The notes beneath the pieces are model-generated. The model was not told where the DNA came from. It searched no databases and saw only the letters and a program-made list of their open reading frames with translations. The position numbers were made by a program, and so were the translations under genes. From Catalinimonas niigatensis (GTDB taxonomy: Bacteria; Bacteroidota; Bacteroidia; Cytophagales; Cyclobacteriaceae), in contig NZ_CP119422.1 in the NCBI RefSeq assembly GCF_030506285.1, forward strand, positions 2,604,001 through 2,668,000: DNA of 64,000 bases. The letters run 5' to 3'. Below are positions 45,726 through 54,780 of the stretch, in pieces (the first letter of the stretch is position 1; the number at the start of each line of letters is the position of its first letter).

Positions 45726-46397
45726 TTACTGGGCCAAAAATTCTTTCAGTCCTTTATCTTCTTCTACCTTTTTTAATAGTTCTACCACATTGTTCACATC
45801 CAGTTTCTTCATGATGTTGAAGCGGTGGGTTTCTATGGTCCTTACGCTTTTGTTGAGGCGTTCTGCAATTTCCTTATTTCCCACGCCATCCGTGAGCAAC
45901 TGCAAAATCTGCTTCTCCCGCTTGGTAAGCTCATAATCCTGTGCTTCAGCCTGCGCAGCAGGTGTCGACTGTTTTTTAACGTTAAGATAGCTGTCGATAA
46001 ACACCCGGGCCACGTCTGCGCTGAAGTACTTCTCTCCACGATGGACAGTACGTACGGCTTTCAGAAACTCTTCTTTGCTTGAACCTTTTAGCAGATACCC
46101 GGAAGCACCACTTTCAATGGCTTGTAGCACATAGTCTTCATCATCATGCATGGAAAGGATAAGCACCTTGGTGGACAAGCCTGATTTACGTAATTGTTCA
46201 GTTACCTCCAATCCGGACATGATAGGCATACGTACGTCCAGAATAGCCAGTTCAGGAGTTAGTTTTTCAATTTGCTGCAAAGCTTCCTCTCCGTTCTCAG
46301 CTTCTACAATAACCTGAATATCACCTTCACTCTCCAACAGTGACTTAATACCACTCCTTACTACCCCATGATCATCGGCTAAAAGTGTTCTAATCAT
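45726..46397 (-). CDS. NarL-type response regulator (REC-LuxR HTH)
   Basis: The ATG at 46397 gives MIRTLLADDHGVVRSG, the normal receiver start (223 residues). Phospho-acceptor Asp54 is in AILDVRMPIMSG, and the C-terminal LuxR/FixJ helix-turn-helix includes LTKREKQILQLLTDGVGNKEIAERLNKSVRTIETHRFNIM. The start overlaps the kinase stop by 8 bp, so the two are coupled. With the NarX-like kinase it is expected to bind inverted sites, and the 7-2-7 heptamers near this locus are good candidates. Confidence 0.9.
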   Translation of the reverse strand: MIRTLLADDHGVVRSGIKSLLESEGDIQVIVEAENGEEALQQIEKLTPELAILDVRMPIMSGLEVTEQLRKSGLSTKVLILSMHDDEDYVLQAIESGASGYLLKGSSKEEFLKAVRTVHRGEKYFSADVARVFIDSYLNVKKQSTPAAQAEAQDYELTKREKQILQLLTDGVGNKEIAERLNKSVRTIETHRFNIMKKLDVNNVVELLKKVEEDKGLKEFLAQ

Positions 46398-48231
46398 ATC
46401 TTTTTTTCCTTCCATTAATAGATACGTGTATGTTAATGCGCGTTCCTTTTCCTTTTTCGGACTGTAGTTCAAAGGTACCATTAATATACGTCGTTCTTTC
46501 CTGCATATTCAGAATGCCTAAGCCAGTCCCATCACTACTTTCCTTTTTCTGGTAATGGTCATAATCAAAGCCAACCCCATTATCCACAATTTCAATATTG
46601 AGATAGTGGGCTTTATGACTAAACTCTACCTTAATTTCATCTGCCTGAGAGTATTTAATGGCATTGTTTACAGCCTCCTGAATGATGCGGTACAGATTGG
46701 TTTCTATGTTTTTATCCATACGATTGATAAAACCTGTCTTGTTTTCAAAAACTACGGTTTTATCAGATAAGCGGCTGGCTTCGGCACAAAACCTGCGGGT
46801 AACGGGAACCAAACCATAATCACTGAGCGCGCTGGGATTTAGGTTAAAAGAAACTCTTCGTACTTCCCTTATTACCTGATTGAGCATCTTCTGAGCATCC
46901 CTTACTTTGGCTTCTCTGTCCGGCATGTCAGGCGCTAAATTAATATTTTCGATAGTAAACTTAAGCGCAGTCAGTAATTGCCCTATACCATCATGAATAT
47001 CCCTTGAGATACGTTTTCTTTCTTCTTCCTGTCCTTCCAATACCAGTACTGAGCGAAAGCGTTGTTCTTTGAGCTCTTTTTCAATTTTATCTTTAATCAA
47101 CTCATGTGATCGTGCTTCTGCCTCTCTTCTTTCTGTTTTGTTGGTGCAAATAAAATTCAGGGAGTCTATCTCCTGCAAGTCATTAAATGTTGGAACAATG
47201 GTAGAATCCAGCCACACAAAATCCCCTTCATCAGAAGTAGCTTTTACTTCACCATACCATGTCTCATTTCCCAACACCATGTGATGAATATTTTGCACCT
47301 GATCATGGGCATAGCCTTCCTGCTCTAACCAGGCAAACAAATTGCAGTTATTTTCGTGAGGATAGTTTCCAAGAATTTCAGCAAACTGGTCAGAAACATA
47401 AGAGAAATCACCGGAAGGATAAGTTTTAGCAAAGACCGTAGGTTGATCCTCTTTGACATCCACCTTGGCTAACTCCTGATAAGATTTCTCGAGTGAACTG
47501 TACAAAGCACCCATTTCATAAGACATATCTCTGGCCAGCTTTTCCGATCTCATGAGTTCATCAATTGTCGTACGGATCTTTCGGGCAGTAGGGCGAAATA
47601 TGAAGAGCAGCTCGAAAAGAATGATAGTAAGTGAAATACCCAGTAAAATCAGTTCAATTACTTCCAGAAATAACACCCGCTCCCGGGCTTCATCATCATA
47701 CTGGAAGACAATGTCATCCATGCTTTCCAGAAATCCCGACTCATTGGCGAGAATCTGTTGGATGTGGGGCTGAAGTTGCGTGGTATCTATCGCTCTATTT
47801 TGATATAATAGTTGCAGTATACGCTGCGCATGAGCTACAATCGTTTCATAATAGGGAGTCATCGCCTGATACATAGAATCTACTGTAGCACTTTTCTCAC
47901 CGATTACGCCCAGCTCTTCATCTCCATTTAGCAAGCCCTGATGAGATTGAGTCCACGAAGAAAGAGCCTCACGTAGTTGGGCAGCATGTTTCTGTCGTTC
48001 TTCTACCTGATCAGTATTTGCGATCTGCAAAGCCAACTTGCTGATTTTCTGGCTCAGCATACGTTGCCTGCCCGCCAGGTTTACAATGCGGGAATCATAC
48101 TCCTGCTTACCGATGTAGCGCTGAATAAATAATTGGCTGATGATAATGGCAGCCGCAATGCCAGACAATGCCAATGCATACAGCACTCCTACTCTTTCAA
48201 ATCCATGCTTCCTTTCATGCTTATTTTGCAT
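46390..48231 (-). CDS. NarX-like sensor histidine kinase with PilJ/NarX P-box sensor and PAS domain
   Basis: The protein has 613 residues from the ATG at 48231. One membrane helix at about 18-38 and another at about 190-212 bracket a periplasmic four-helix sensor. The segment RIVNLAGRQRMLSQKISKLAL (about 48-69) is a PilJ/NarX-type P-box, the nitrate/nitrite-binding signature of NarX and NarQ. A PAS domain follows at about 270-390, then a HisKA_3 dimerisation helix with His413 (RISRDIHDGIGQLL) and an HATPase_c domain with DNGVGFDY. It lacks a HAMP motif that I can recognise. Adjacent genes suggest that nitrate or nitrite is the signal, which is inference. Confidence 0.85.
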   Translation of the reverse strand: MQNKHERKHGFERVGVLYALALSGIAAAIIISQLFIQRYIGKQEYDSRIVNLAGRQRMLSQKISKLALQIANTDQVEERQKHAAQLREALSSWTQSHQGLLNGDEELGVIGEKSATVDSMYQAMTPYYETIVAHAQRILQLLYQNRAIDTTQLQPHIQQILANESGFLESMDDIVFQYDDEARERVLFLEVIELILLGISLTIILFELLFIFRPTARKIRTTIDELMRSEKLARDMSYEMGALYSSLEKSYQELAKVDVKEDQPTVFAKTYPSGDFSYVSDQFAEILGNYPHENNCNLFAWLEQEGYAHDQVQNIHHMVLGNETWYGEVKATSDEGDFVWLDSTIVPTFNDLQEIDSLNFICTNKTERREAEARSHELIKDKIEKELKEQRFRSVLVLEGQEEERKRISRDIHDGIGQLLTALKFTIENINLAPDMPDREAKVRDAQKMLNQVIREVRRVSFNLNPSALSDYGLVPVTRRFCAEASRLSDKTVVFENKTGFINRMDKNIETNLYRIIQEAVNNAIKYSQADEIKVEFSHKAHYLNIEIVDNGVGFDYDHYQKKESSDGTGLGILNMQERTTYINGTFELQSEKGKGTRINIHVSINGRKKRYD

Positions 48232-48261
48232 AGGGTAAAGAAACAAAAAATAACGATAAGT

Positions 48262-48277
48262 TACGTAAAATTACTTA
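48262..48277. promoter_or_regulatory. Inverted heptamer site upstream of the NarX-like kinase gene
   Basis: TACGTAA-AA-TTACTTA is a 7-2-7 inverted repeat, 31-46 bp before the kinase ATG. The flanks extend it to GATAAGT...ACTTATC (48255-48279), a second symmetry. The core is nearly identical to the sites before the porin and narK. Confidence 0.6.
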
Positions 48278-48370
48278 TCAATTAGAAGCTGAAACAGAAT
48301 TGTCAAAATTATATGAAGGGCAGATACTAATGATTTCAGTAAAGTGAATATTTTTTCCTGACCCTTCATT

Positions 48371-49462
48371 TCAATTTTCTACAGAAAAGACATCCATAGT
48401 CTTAGACATGCTTTTCCACTGTGTAAGCCGGATAGTAAAGGTAGCCCCTTTTCCCTGTCCTTCGCTACTGGCTTCAACTCTGCCAATATGCTGTTCAATA
48501 ATTTTCTTTGTCAGGTGGAGCCCTAAACCGGTAGAAGGTTCATTAAAGGTTCCTTTTTTCCCTTGTCGGGTAAATTTGTCAAAAAGCTGGTGAGCCACCT
48601 CCGGTTTAAAACCCATCCCATAATCCCTGATATGGATTTGGAGTTGGTCTGAAACTGTTTCCACACGGATATCAATAGCGCCTTTAGGGAATGAGAATTT
48701 AATAGCATTCTCTAATAGATTTCGTATGGCCTGCTGAAAGAAAGTTCTCTCCATGTTAACCTGTACATTATCTACTGAAGAAGTTAAACTTACAGACACG
48801 TCCTTCTTCTCAAGACTAGTATGATGCTCCTGAATACATTCATCCAGAAGCTTTATCAGGTCTACATACTCAAATACCTTATGAGCAGTGTTTTCTTCTT
48901 CCTGCTTTAACATAAAAAGTACTTCGCTCAGCAGCGTAGCATGCTGGGTACATAGTCCATCCATCACTTGCAGGTATTCCTGCTGTAATTCTTCTTCGGA
49001 ATCCTGTAATAATGCCACCAAGCCCTTAATTTGATTTACCGGGCTGCGCAGATCGTGTGAAAGCAGCGCGATAAGGTCATGTTTCTCATCCAGGAGATGT
49101 TGTAGTTGTTCCAGTGTGTTTTGTAGCTTACTCATGACTTGTCCCAGTTCATCCTGGTAGTGCTCCGGTAAATCAGGTAATTGTTTGGTTTGAATGTATT
49201 GGTCCAAACCTTCCTGTATCATTTTCAAAGGTTTTAACAACTCATTGAGTAAGAAAAGGGTAATGGAGGTCGCTACTAATGTCAAAATTAGGGCGAGAAT
49301 AATTATCTCCAGAGGCGTAACTTCATTCTTTTCCACACTTATCAAATAGAGTATGATTCCCAGCAGTGGGATGTGTATCCCTACAAATGAAATGAAGAGG
49401 AATTTGAGGCTATACTTTTTTAAAAAGTCTAGCTTTTTGTAAACGAGGAGTCTGCTTTTCAT
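48371..49462 (-). CDS. Orphan HAMP-type sensor histidine kinase
   Basis: The ATG at 49462 gives 363 residues. Two membrane helices (about 20-40 and 55-75) leave almost no periplasmic loop. HAMP-like helices come next, then a HisKA domain with H-box LIALLSHDLRSPVNQIKGL and an HATPase_c domain (NLLENAIKFS, DYGMGFKPE, GLGLHLTKKIIE). With no large periplasmic part, it probably senses membrane or cytoplasmic cues. No response regulator gene is adjacent. A TTG at 49501 is a less likely start. Confidence 0.88.
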   Translation of the reverse strand: MKSRLLVYKKLDFLKKYSLKFLFISFVGIHIPLLGIILYLISVEKNEVTPLEIIILALILTLVATSITLFLLNELLKPLKMIQEGLDQYIQTKQLPDLPEHYQDELGQVMSKLQNTLEQLQHLLDEKHDLIALLSHDLRSPVNQIKGLVALLQDSEEELQQEYLQVMDGLCTQHATLLSEVLFMLKQEEENTAHKVFEYVDLIKLLDECIQEHHTSLEKKDVSVSLTSSVDNVQVNMERTFFQQAIRNLLENAIKFSFPKGAIDIRVETVSDQLQIHIRDYGMGFKPEVAHQLFDKFTRQGKKGTFNEPSTGLGLHLTKKIIEQHIGRVEASSEGQGKGATFTIRLTQWKSMSKTMDVFSVEN

Positions 49463-49905
49463 GCTTATCTTTCGGAATGTCTTTTCTTTGGTATTTTTCA
49501 AAGAACAAATGATTTATACCAATTTTTATGCAAACAACCCGGTCTTCTATGCGTGACTTTCTACAAAACCTGTAAACATGTAAGAAGTAAAATAAAGAAG
49601 GATATGCTTGGGTTAATAGGTTTGAAACGAGAGAATATTACGCCAAAACCTTAACCTACCAGTTTGGCCCACAGGTTATGTTTAATGGATATAGAAAGGC
49701 TTCCCTTTCTTATTATCTCATCAAAAACATGCTCACACCTGCTATAGTGAAGTATTAGCCGTGGGCTTCTCATGCTTTACGTCCTTTCAGCTTGCTGTAA
49801 ATTGTTGCCGCTAATCTCTCCTTTCTTTCAAATGGCCAGAAGTGTAAGGTTCTAAAGAGGAATACCCACATTATCAAAATTTGTAAACAAGGCTTTAGAG
49901 AAGCT
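49463..49905. other. Intergenic stretch without a recognisable gene
   Basis: The 443 bp between the orphan kinase gene and the FG-GAP gene hold no convincing reading frame or strong hairpin. It probably contains the kinase promoter and the end of the FG-GAP transcript. Confidence 0.5.
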
Positions 49906-51303
49906 TTATTTCCCCCCATAGCCTTCATTGTAGAAAATACAGAGTCCATCTTTTCCGGCTACGACAATATCATTTCTGCCAGTACCTCTTAAATCAACGA
50001 CGGCAAAGTAAAGGCCTGCTCCCTTACCTTCACCCAAAGAGCCGTAGGAAATGGTATGTTTGGTGAAAGAGTCACCATTCCACTGGAAGTAATATAAACC
50101 CAAGGGATCAGCACTGCCCGGATCATGACCATTATGGGCGCGAAAACGCTTGCCGGTTATCAACTCAGGTTTTCCATCGCCGGTCACATCAACCCATTCC
50201 ATCGTATGGAACTGCGAGTTATACGGATCAATGGGATGTTTAATCCAACTTCTGCTGCCTGAATCATCGGTGCTTTGCTCGTACCAGTGTAGTCCATAGC
50301 CATGTCCCTGTCCGGCGATGATATCATTCTTCCCATCTCCATTGACATCTTCTATTAATACAGGAACACTGGCGGTGCCTATATTCAGTTCTTCATGGAG
50401 TATCCATTTCCCTTTCAGAGGATCTTTTGGTGCTTCCAGCCAGCCATTACTGATGATAAAATCCCCTCTTCCATCTCCATTGATATCTCCAAAGCCTAAA
50501 CCGTGTCCCTGCTTTTCAGCTACATCGTAGCGGGTGAATTTAGCAGTAGCTTTGCCCTGACCATTCCGTTCCAGCTTATAAAACTTAAGCGCATTACCGG
50601 GATTGTTGGGTACGATTTCCAGATGCCCGTCACCATCCACATCCCAGGCACGGGTACATTCTACCGGCCCGGTGGTGTCAATCACCGTTTGCTGCCATTT
50701 GTCCGTATTTCCGGGATTCTTCAGCCAGACAATGTTTTGGCTACCCCAGCCGCCGGTGACATAATCCCGATGCCCATCGCCATCAATGTCTATAAGAATA
50801 CTGGAAAAGTCATTGTAGTACTCATGCCCAAAGCGGCTTACCTCGCCTACAAAGTGCCTTGTACTATAGTCAGGGCCTTCGTACCAGAAGGCACCCGAGA
50901 TAATATCCAGCGTATCATCCCCATTGATATCCAATACGCCCACTGACTCATAGCTTTCTGAAGCTACCATCTTTTTCTTAAACTGCACCGGCTTGCTGAT
51001 GTCTTGTCCTGTCTGGGCGAATGCCTGAGGGAGGCTAAACATCGTTAGGAGTAAGAGAAAGGTCAAAGCGTAAGCATTTAGGCTTATTGCTCCAGTGTCA
51101 TTCCAAAGGAATCTTTGCCATGATGCAACAGGGGTTGTTGGACTTGCTGCATGGTAAAGATTCCCGGGCCTCGGCAGCTCCACTGTCGTTGCGGAATGAC
51201 TTTGAAAGCCTGTTCTATCAATGTTATTTAGCGGTAATCCTGAATTTGCTGCTTGGTAAAGGTCTGTGAGGACACAGAGCTTGGGAGTGAATATTGAAGG
51301 CAT
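49906..51303 (-). CDS. Exported FG-GAP/VCBS beta-propeller protein (5' end uncertain)
   Basis: The mature part carries about seven FG-GAP/VCBS repeats with DxNxDxxxD-like calcium loops, for example VGVLDINGDDTLDIISG, LIDIDGDGHRDYVTGGWG and VEDVNGDGKNDIIAG. A hydrophobic stretch at about 79-95 (LTFLLLLTMFSLPQAFAQ) looks like a signal peptide core, but the 78 residues before it are unlike protein and overlap an inverted repeat (51108-51164). The native start may have been replaced by repeat DNA. The full open frame is given, and the real start is uncertain. Such propellers bind carbohydrates or proteins. It lies behind the PVC-type cytochrome gene on the same strand. Confidence 0.7.
   Translation of the reverse strand: MPSIFTPKLCVLTDLYQAANSGLPLNNIDRTGFQSHSATTVELPRPGNLYHAASPTTPVASWQRFLWNDTGAISLNAYALTFLLLLTMFSLPQAFAQTGQDISKPVQFKKKMVASESYESVGVLDINGDDTLDIISGAFWYEGPDYSTRHFVGEVSRFGHEYYNDFSSILIDIDGDGHRDYVTGGWGSQNIVWLKNPGNTDKWQQTVIDTTGPVECTRAWDVDGDGHLEIVPNNPGNALKFYKLERNGQGKATAKFTRYDVAEKQGHGLGFGDINGDGRGDFIISNGWLEAPKDPLKGKWILHEELNIGTASVPVLIEDVNGDGKNDIIAGQGHGYGLHWYEQSTDDSGSRSWIKHPIDPYNSQFHTMEWVDVTGDGKPELITGKRFRAHNGHDPGSADPLGLYYFQWNGDSFTKHTISYGSLGEGKGAGLYFAVVDLRGTGRNDIVVAGKDGLCIFYNEGYGGK
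51108..51164. repeat. Imperfect inverted repeat inside the 5' part of the FG-GAP gene
   Basis: GGAATCTTTGCCATGATGC (51108-51126) is complementary, at 16 of 19 positions, to GCTGCATGGTAAAGATTCC (51146-51164), separated by 19 bp. A related direct word (GCTGCTTGGTAAAG) recurs near 51249-51262. This structure is typical of a small mobile or intergenic repeat rather than coding sequence. Confidence 0.6.
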
Positions 51304-51333
51304 AGTATTTATTTTATAGGAATAGGTGGTTCG

Positions 51334-54300
51334 CTATTGTTGGTTTAACAGATAAGACAGTAAGGCATTGAAATCTTCCTGTGGTAGTACATCTCCGAAG
51401 TGATCGGGCATCAAAGTGTACTGAGAAGGCTCCCGCTCCGCAATATTAGACTTGGCCACAGAAAACTCCTCTCCATTCATATTGGCAAAGACCATCGCTT
51501 CGCCTTCCTCACGGCGAAATAAGCCCGTTCTGACCTGCCCGTCTTTGGTTTTGATGGTATAGGTGCGGAATGCTTCTGAAATGTTACGGTTGGGGTCCAG
51601 AATTTTGGTGGCTAAAGCTTCTGCACCCCAGTTACCAATCCCGGTGAGTTGCGGTCCTATCATCCCACCTTCATTCGTTACCCTATGGCAGGTCTTGCAA
51701 TGGTTATTGAAGACCATCACTCCCGACTGCACCAGGGAATCTGCATTGGTGAAATTCGCCAGACGCTCTTCAATCAGTTCGTTTTTCTCTTCAGTAAGCG
51801 CCGGTACATTGGCAACCAGGTCTTCAAAGGTGCTGAGCTGGGCATCTGAGATATTGAGCAGTATTCTTTCTTTGACTTTTGGGTCAACGAGGGTACGGGC
51901 GTATATTTCTCCTTCTTGAACCTTCCGAAAGAGAAGATCTCTAGCCTGTTCTGAAGATGCCAGTGCTGTTGCTATTTCTTTTTGCAGGTCAGGAGGAAGA
52001 TTACTGACCTCCGCCAGCACCCTGGTGGTCGTGGCAGCGGGCATTTCACCCAGCATAGCGATCAGGCGACGTTTCACATCTACTGGCAACTGCTCATCCT
52101 GCAAAATATCCTGCACCAGCAGGGCATTTTCCTGGGGCGCAATCGTCAGCAGGGCCTGGGCAGCAGCTACTTTCACTGCCGGATCATCTACCGGAGCCTG
52201 TAATACCTCCTTCATCTGAGGAGCCAGGGCGTTAAGCTTGTAATTTCCTGCCAGGTCTATTGCTAATTTTAGCTTTTCTGCATCTTCAACAGCGATTTTG
52301 CTGGTATCAGGTACCTCAGGGCTGCTGTTTCCGGGGAGGTAGGCCGTAAATAAGTCTTCGGCAAGCTGCCCTCCCCAAGCTTGCATGGCCGTCTGATTCG
52401 CTGCCCCCCTTTGTACTAACCCATCCTGCATGGCTTTGAATATGCTGAAGCCCAGGTCCAGGTTTTCTCCTGCCTTCTCTCTGCCCAGCCGAACTACTTC
52501 TGCTATACGATTAGCCGGTACAAAGCGTACGGCATGCTGTAAATTGACCGCCAGCTTTTCATTTGCCTCCGTAGAGGCCAGGTAATCATAGAGAAACAGG
52601 CCTGCATCAGCATTTTCTACGCCCACCATCACATCGGCTAGGGTGGATGTTTGTTTTTCATCCCAATCTTTGGCCGCTACCATCTGCATCATCTCTTCAT
52701 CACGCATGAGGTTGCGCAGCATCAGGCGCAGGGTATACATATAATGGGTATCGTAGTCAGGAATCTTCTCTTTTTGCGCTACCAATGCCTCTATCGTTTG
52801 CATGCTAGGATAATTGGCAATGGCTTCTACCGCTGTTCTTTGTACGTGTGGGTTCTCATCATTCAGTGCCTGGGTCACCAAATCATAATATTGCTGCTCA
52901 GGATCATCCGTTTCTCTGATGATCCGCATCACATGGGTTCTGACGATAGGGTCATTATGTGCCACTGCCTTACGCATGGTTTCTCCTTCCAGAGCATCCA
53001 GCCGATGCAATACCCAAAGCGCCAGTGTATAAGGCTTCGGTTCAGTAGATGCATCATTGAGCAAAGCTTTGGCGGGAGCAATGGCCTTCTCTCCTGCCTG
53101 ATCGGCCAGTTGATCGGCTGCCATCATGCGCACTGTGATGTTGTCATGGTTCAGTGCGGCCAGAAGTTCTTCTATACTATCATCTGCCAGATTGGTATCG
53201 TCACTTTTTTCTGCTCCAGTATAGGTGATGCGCCAGATTCTTCCTCTTATATTATCTCGTTTAGGGTGATCCAAAGGCACCTCATAGTGACCGATAATGG
53301 AATTATAAAAGTCAGCAATGTACAAAGCGCCATCCGGTCCCAGTTTGATGTCTACCGGGCGGAACCAGGGGTCTTCACTTTTCACCAGATCTTCCTCCGC
53401 TTTGGCTATGGGGGTAGAACCTTTGAATTCAAATGAGTTGCGATGCACCCTACAGGTCACCACATCACCGATATAGAAGTTGTTCTGATAGGCTTCAGGG
53501 AATTGTGTAGCATCGTACAGTACCAATCCGGAGAGTGCGGTAGATTCTTCCCCCATAGGCTTGGTATCAGGGCCGAAACCAATCCCGATTTCCTTCTTGC
53601 CAAAGTGAGGATAATCCGCTCCACGAATCAACTGGTAGATGGGAGAAGTATGACAATCGGTAGAATACATATAGCCCAGATCATCATAGGCTAAACCGAA
53701 GGGGTTTACCTGTCCGAAGGTGTTTTGCTCTACCCGGCTGCCATCGGGCAGAAAGCGAAAGGTATTGCCGGAAGTCATGCTGATGGAATCTCCATCGGTA
53801 CCGGCAATGGTAGAAGTATTGGTAAAGCCATGACAGGTATACACCCAACCATCGTAGCCCCTTGTCAGGTTATTGACCATGCCGTGGGTATCGGTATGAC
53901 CAAATTCACCCAACAATACCTTACTCTGATCGGCCTGATCATCACCATTGTTGTCGGTAAAACGGTATAAGTTAGGAATGCTGTAAGCAATGGCCGCATC
54001 TGCTATGGGCAGCAGCCCGATAGGAATGTTGAGCGTATCTTCGTAGTGCGTAAATGTATCGGCCTTACCGTCCCCATCGGTATCTTCCAGTATGGAAAGG
54101 CGGTCGGCACCCTCACCGGGCTCGGCAGGAAAAGGATATTCATGTGATTGGGTCACCCAAAGCCTGCCCCGGGCATCAAAAGCAATATTAAGAGGCTTGC
54201 CAATATCCGGTTCGGAGGCATAGAGCTGGATTTCAAAGCCTTCGGGCAGCTTGAAGCCCTGTCGTTCTTCCTCCGGTGTACGGGCTTCAGTGGTTCTGAT

Positions 54301-54417
54301 GTGCTCGCTGAATTTGCTTCCGCTGTAGAGCGCTTCATTTTCCTCTTTTTCTGCGGGAACAGAACTGCAGGCGCCTAAAAACAGAGCTGTACTTATAGCA
54401 ATCATTGCAAGCGGCAT
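51334..54417 (-). CDS. PVC-type heme-binding cytochrome c protein with propeller and HEAT repeats
   Basis: The protein combines an N-terminal membrane-bound-dehydrogenase-type six-bladed propeller (about 30-400), HEAT/ARM-like helical repeats (about 420-860) and a C-terminal cytochrome c domain with heme motif CKTCH (about 907-911) and a likely axial Met in YTLMPDHF. Such proteins are known as PVC-type, and in Bacteroidota they probably oxidise sugars or alcohols and pass electrons to the envelope. The start shown, ATG at 54417, yields MPLAMIAISTALFLGAC, a lipoprotein signal without the usual positive residues. The frame stays open to 54558, but that part is repeat DNA. ATG 54405 is an alternative. 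Confidence 0.75.
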   Translation of the reverse strand: MPLAMIAISTALFLGACSSVPAEKEENEALYSGSKFSEHIRTTEARTPEEERQGFKLPEGFEIQLYASEPDIGKPLNIAFDARGRLWVTQSHEYPFPAEPGEGADRLSILEDTDGDGKADTFTHYEDTLNIPIGLLPIADAAIAYSIPNLYRFTDNNGDDQADQSKVLLGEFGHTDTHGMVNNLTRGYDGWVYTCHGFTNTSTIAGTDGDSISMTSGNTFRFLPDGSRVEQNTFGQVNPFGLAYDDLGYMYSTDCHTSPIYQLIRGADYPHFGKKEIGIGFGPDTKPMGEESTALSGLVLYDATQFPEAYQNNFYIGDVVTCRVHRNSFEFKGSTPIAKAEEDLVKSEDPWFRPVDIKLGPDGALYIADFYNSIIGHYEVPLDHPKRDNIRGRIWRITYTGAEKSDDTNLADDSIEELLAALNHDNITVRMMAADQLADQAGEKAIAPAKALLNDASTEPKPYTLALWVLHRLDALEGETMRKAVAHNDPIVRTHVMRIIRETDDPEQQYYDLVTQALNDENPHVQRTAVEAIANYPSMQTIEALVAQKEKIPDYDTHYMYTLRLMLRNLMRDEEMMQMVAAKDWDEKQTSTLADVMVGVENADAGLFLYDYLASTEANEKLAVNLQHAVRFVPANRIAEVVRLGREKAGENLDLGFSIFKAMQDGLVQRGAANQTAMQAWGGQLAEDLFTAYLPGNSSPEVPDTSKIAVEDAEKLKLAIDLAGNYKLNALAPQMKEVLQAPVDDPAVKVAAAQALLTIAPQENALLVQDILQDEQLPVDVKRRLIAMLGEMPAATTTRVLAEVSNLPPDLQKEIATALASSEQARDLLFRKVQEGEIYARTLVDPKVKERILLNISDAQLSTFEDLVANVPALTEEKNELIEERLANFTNADSLVQSGVMVFNNHCKTCHRVTNEGGMIGPQLTGIGNWGAEALATKILDPNRNISEAFRTYTIKTKDGQVRTGLFRREEGEAMVFANMNGEEFSVAKSNIAEREPSQYTLMPDHFGDVLPQEDFNALLSYLLNQQ

Positions 54418-54539
54418 GCATTGCAAAAGTGCGCCAGGCTTGTACGAGCAGCACGCGTTACAAACGCGCGCCAGATAAGTATTTAAGGTATTACAAATAC
54501 CGGCAATAGAGGGGGACACGCGTTGCAAACGCGCGCCAG
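54415..54539. repeat. Three copies of a REP-like repeat overlapping the start of the PVC-type gene
   Basis: A 23-bp unit, with core CGCGTTTGYAACGCG on the minus strand, occurs at 54415-54437, 54452-54474 and 54517-54539. The last two match at 22 of 23 positions, and the first at 19 of 23. The core folds into a small hairpin. The ATG at 54417 lies inside the first copy. Confidence 0.75.
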
Positions 54540-54780
54540 TCAGATGATTTACTGGCATAAAATACGTAGCATTAGGTTGTTGTATTCAAGTATATCTCAT
54601 CTTTACGTTTAGGCAAAGTTCTGATAAGATAGTCCTATAATGTTACTATTTTTTATCCGTATTCAAAAGAAAAGACTGAGTATAGGTAGACCAAGGGGTA
54701 TGACTTCATTCCATGCTTATATCTGACAGAAAACTATTCCTACGATATTACATATTCCTCTAAAGTCAGTATCAAATTCA

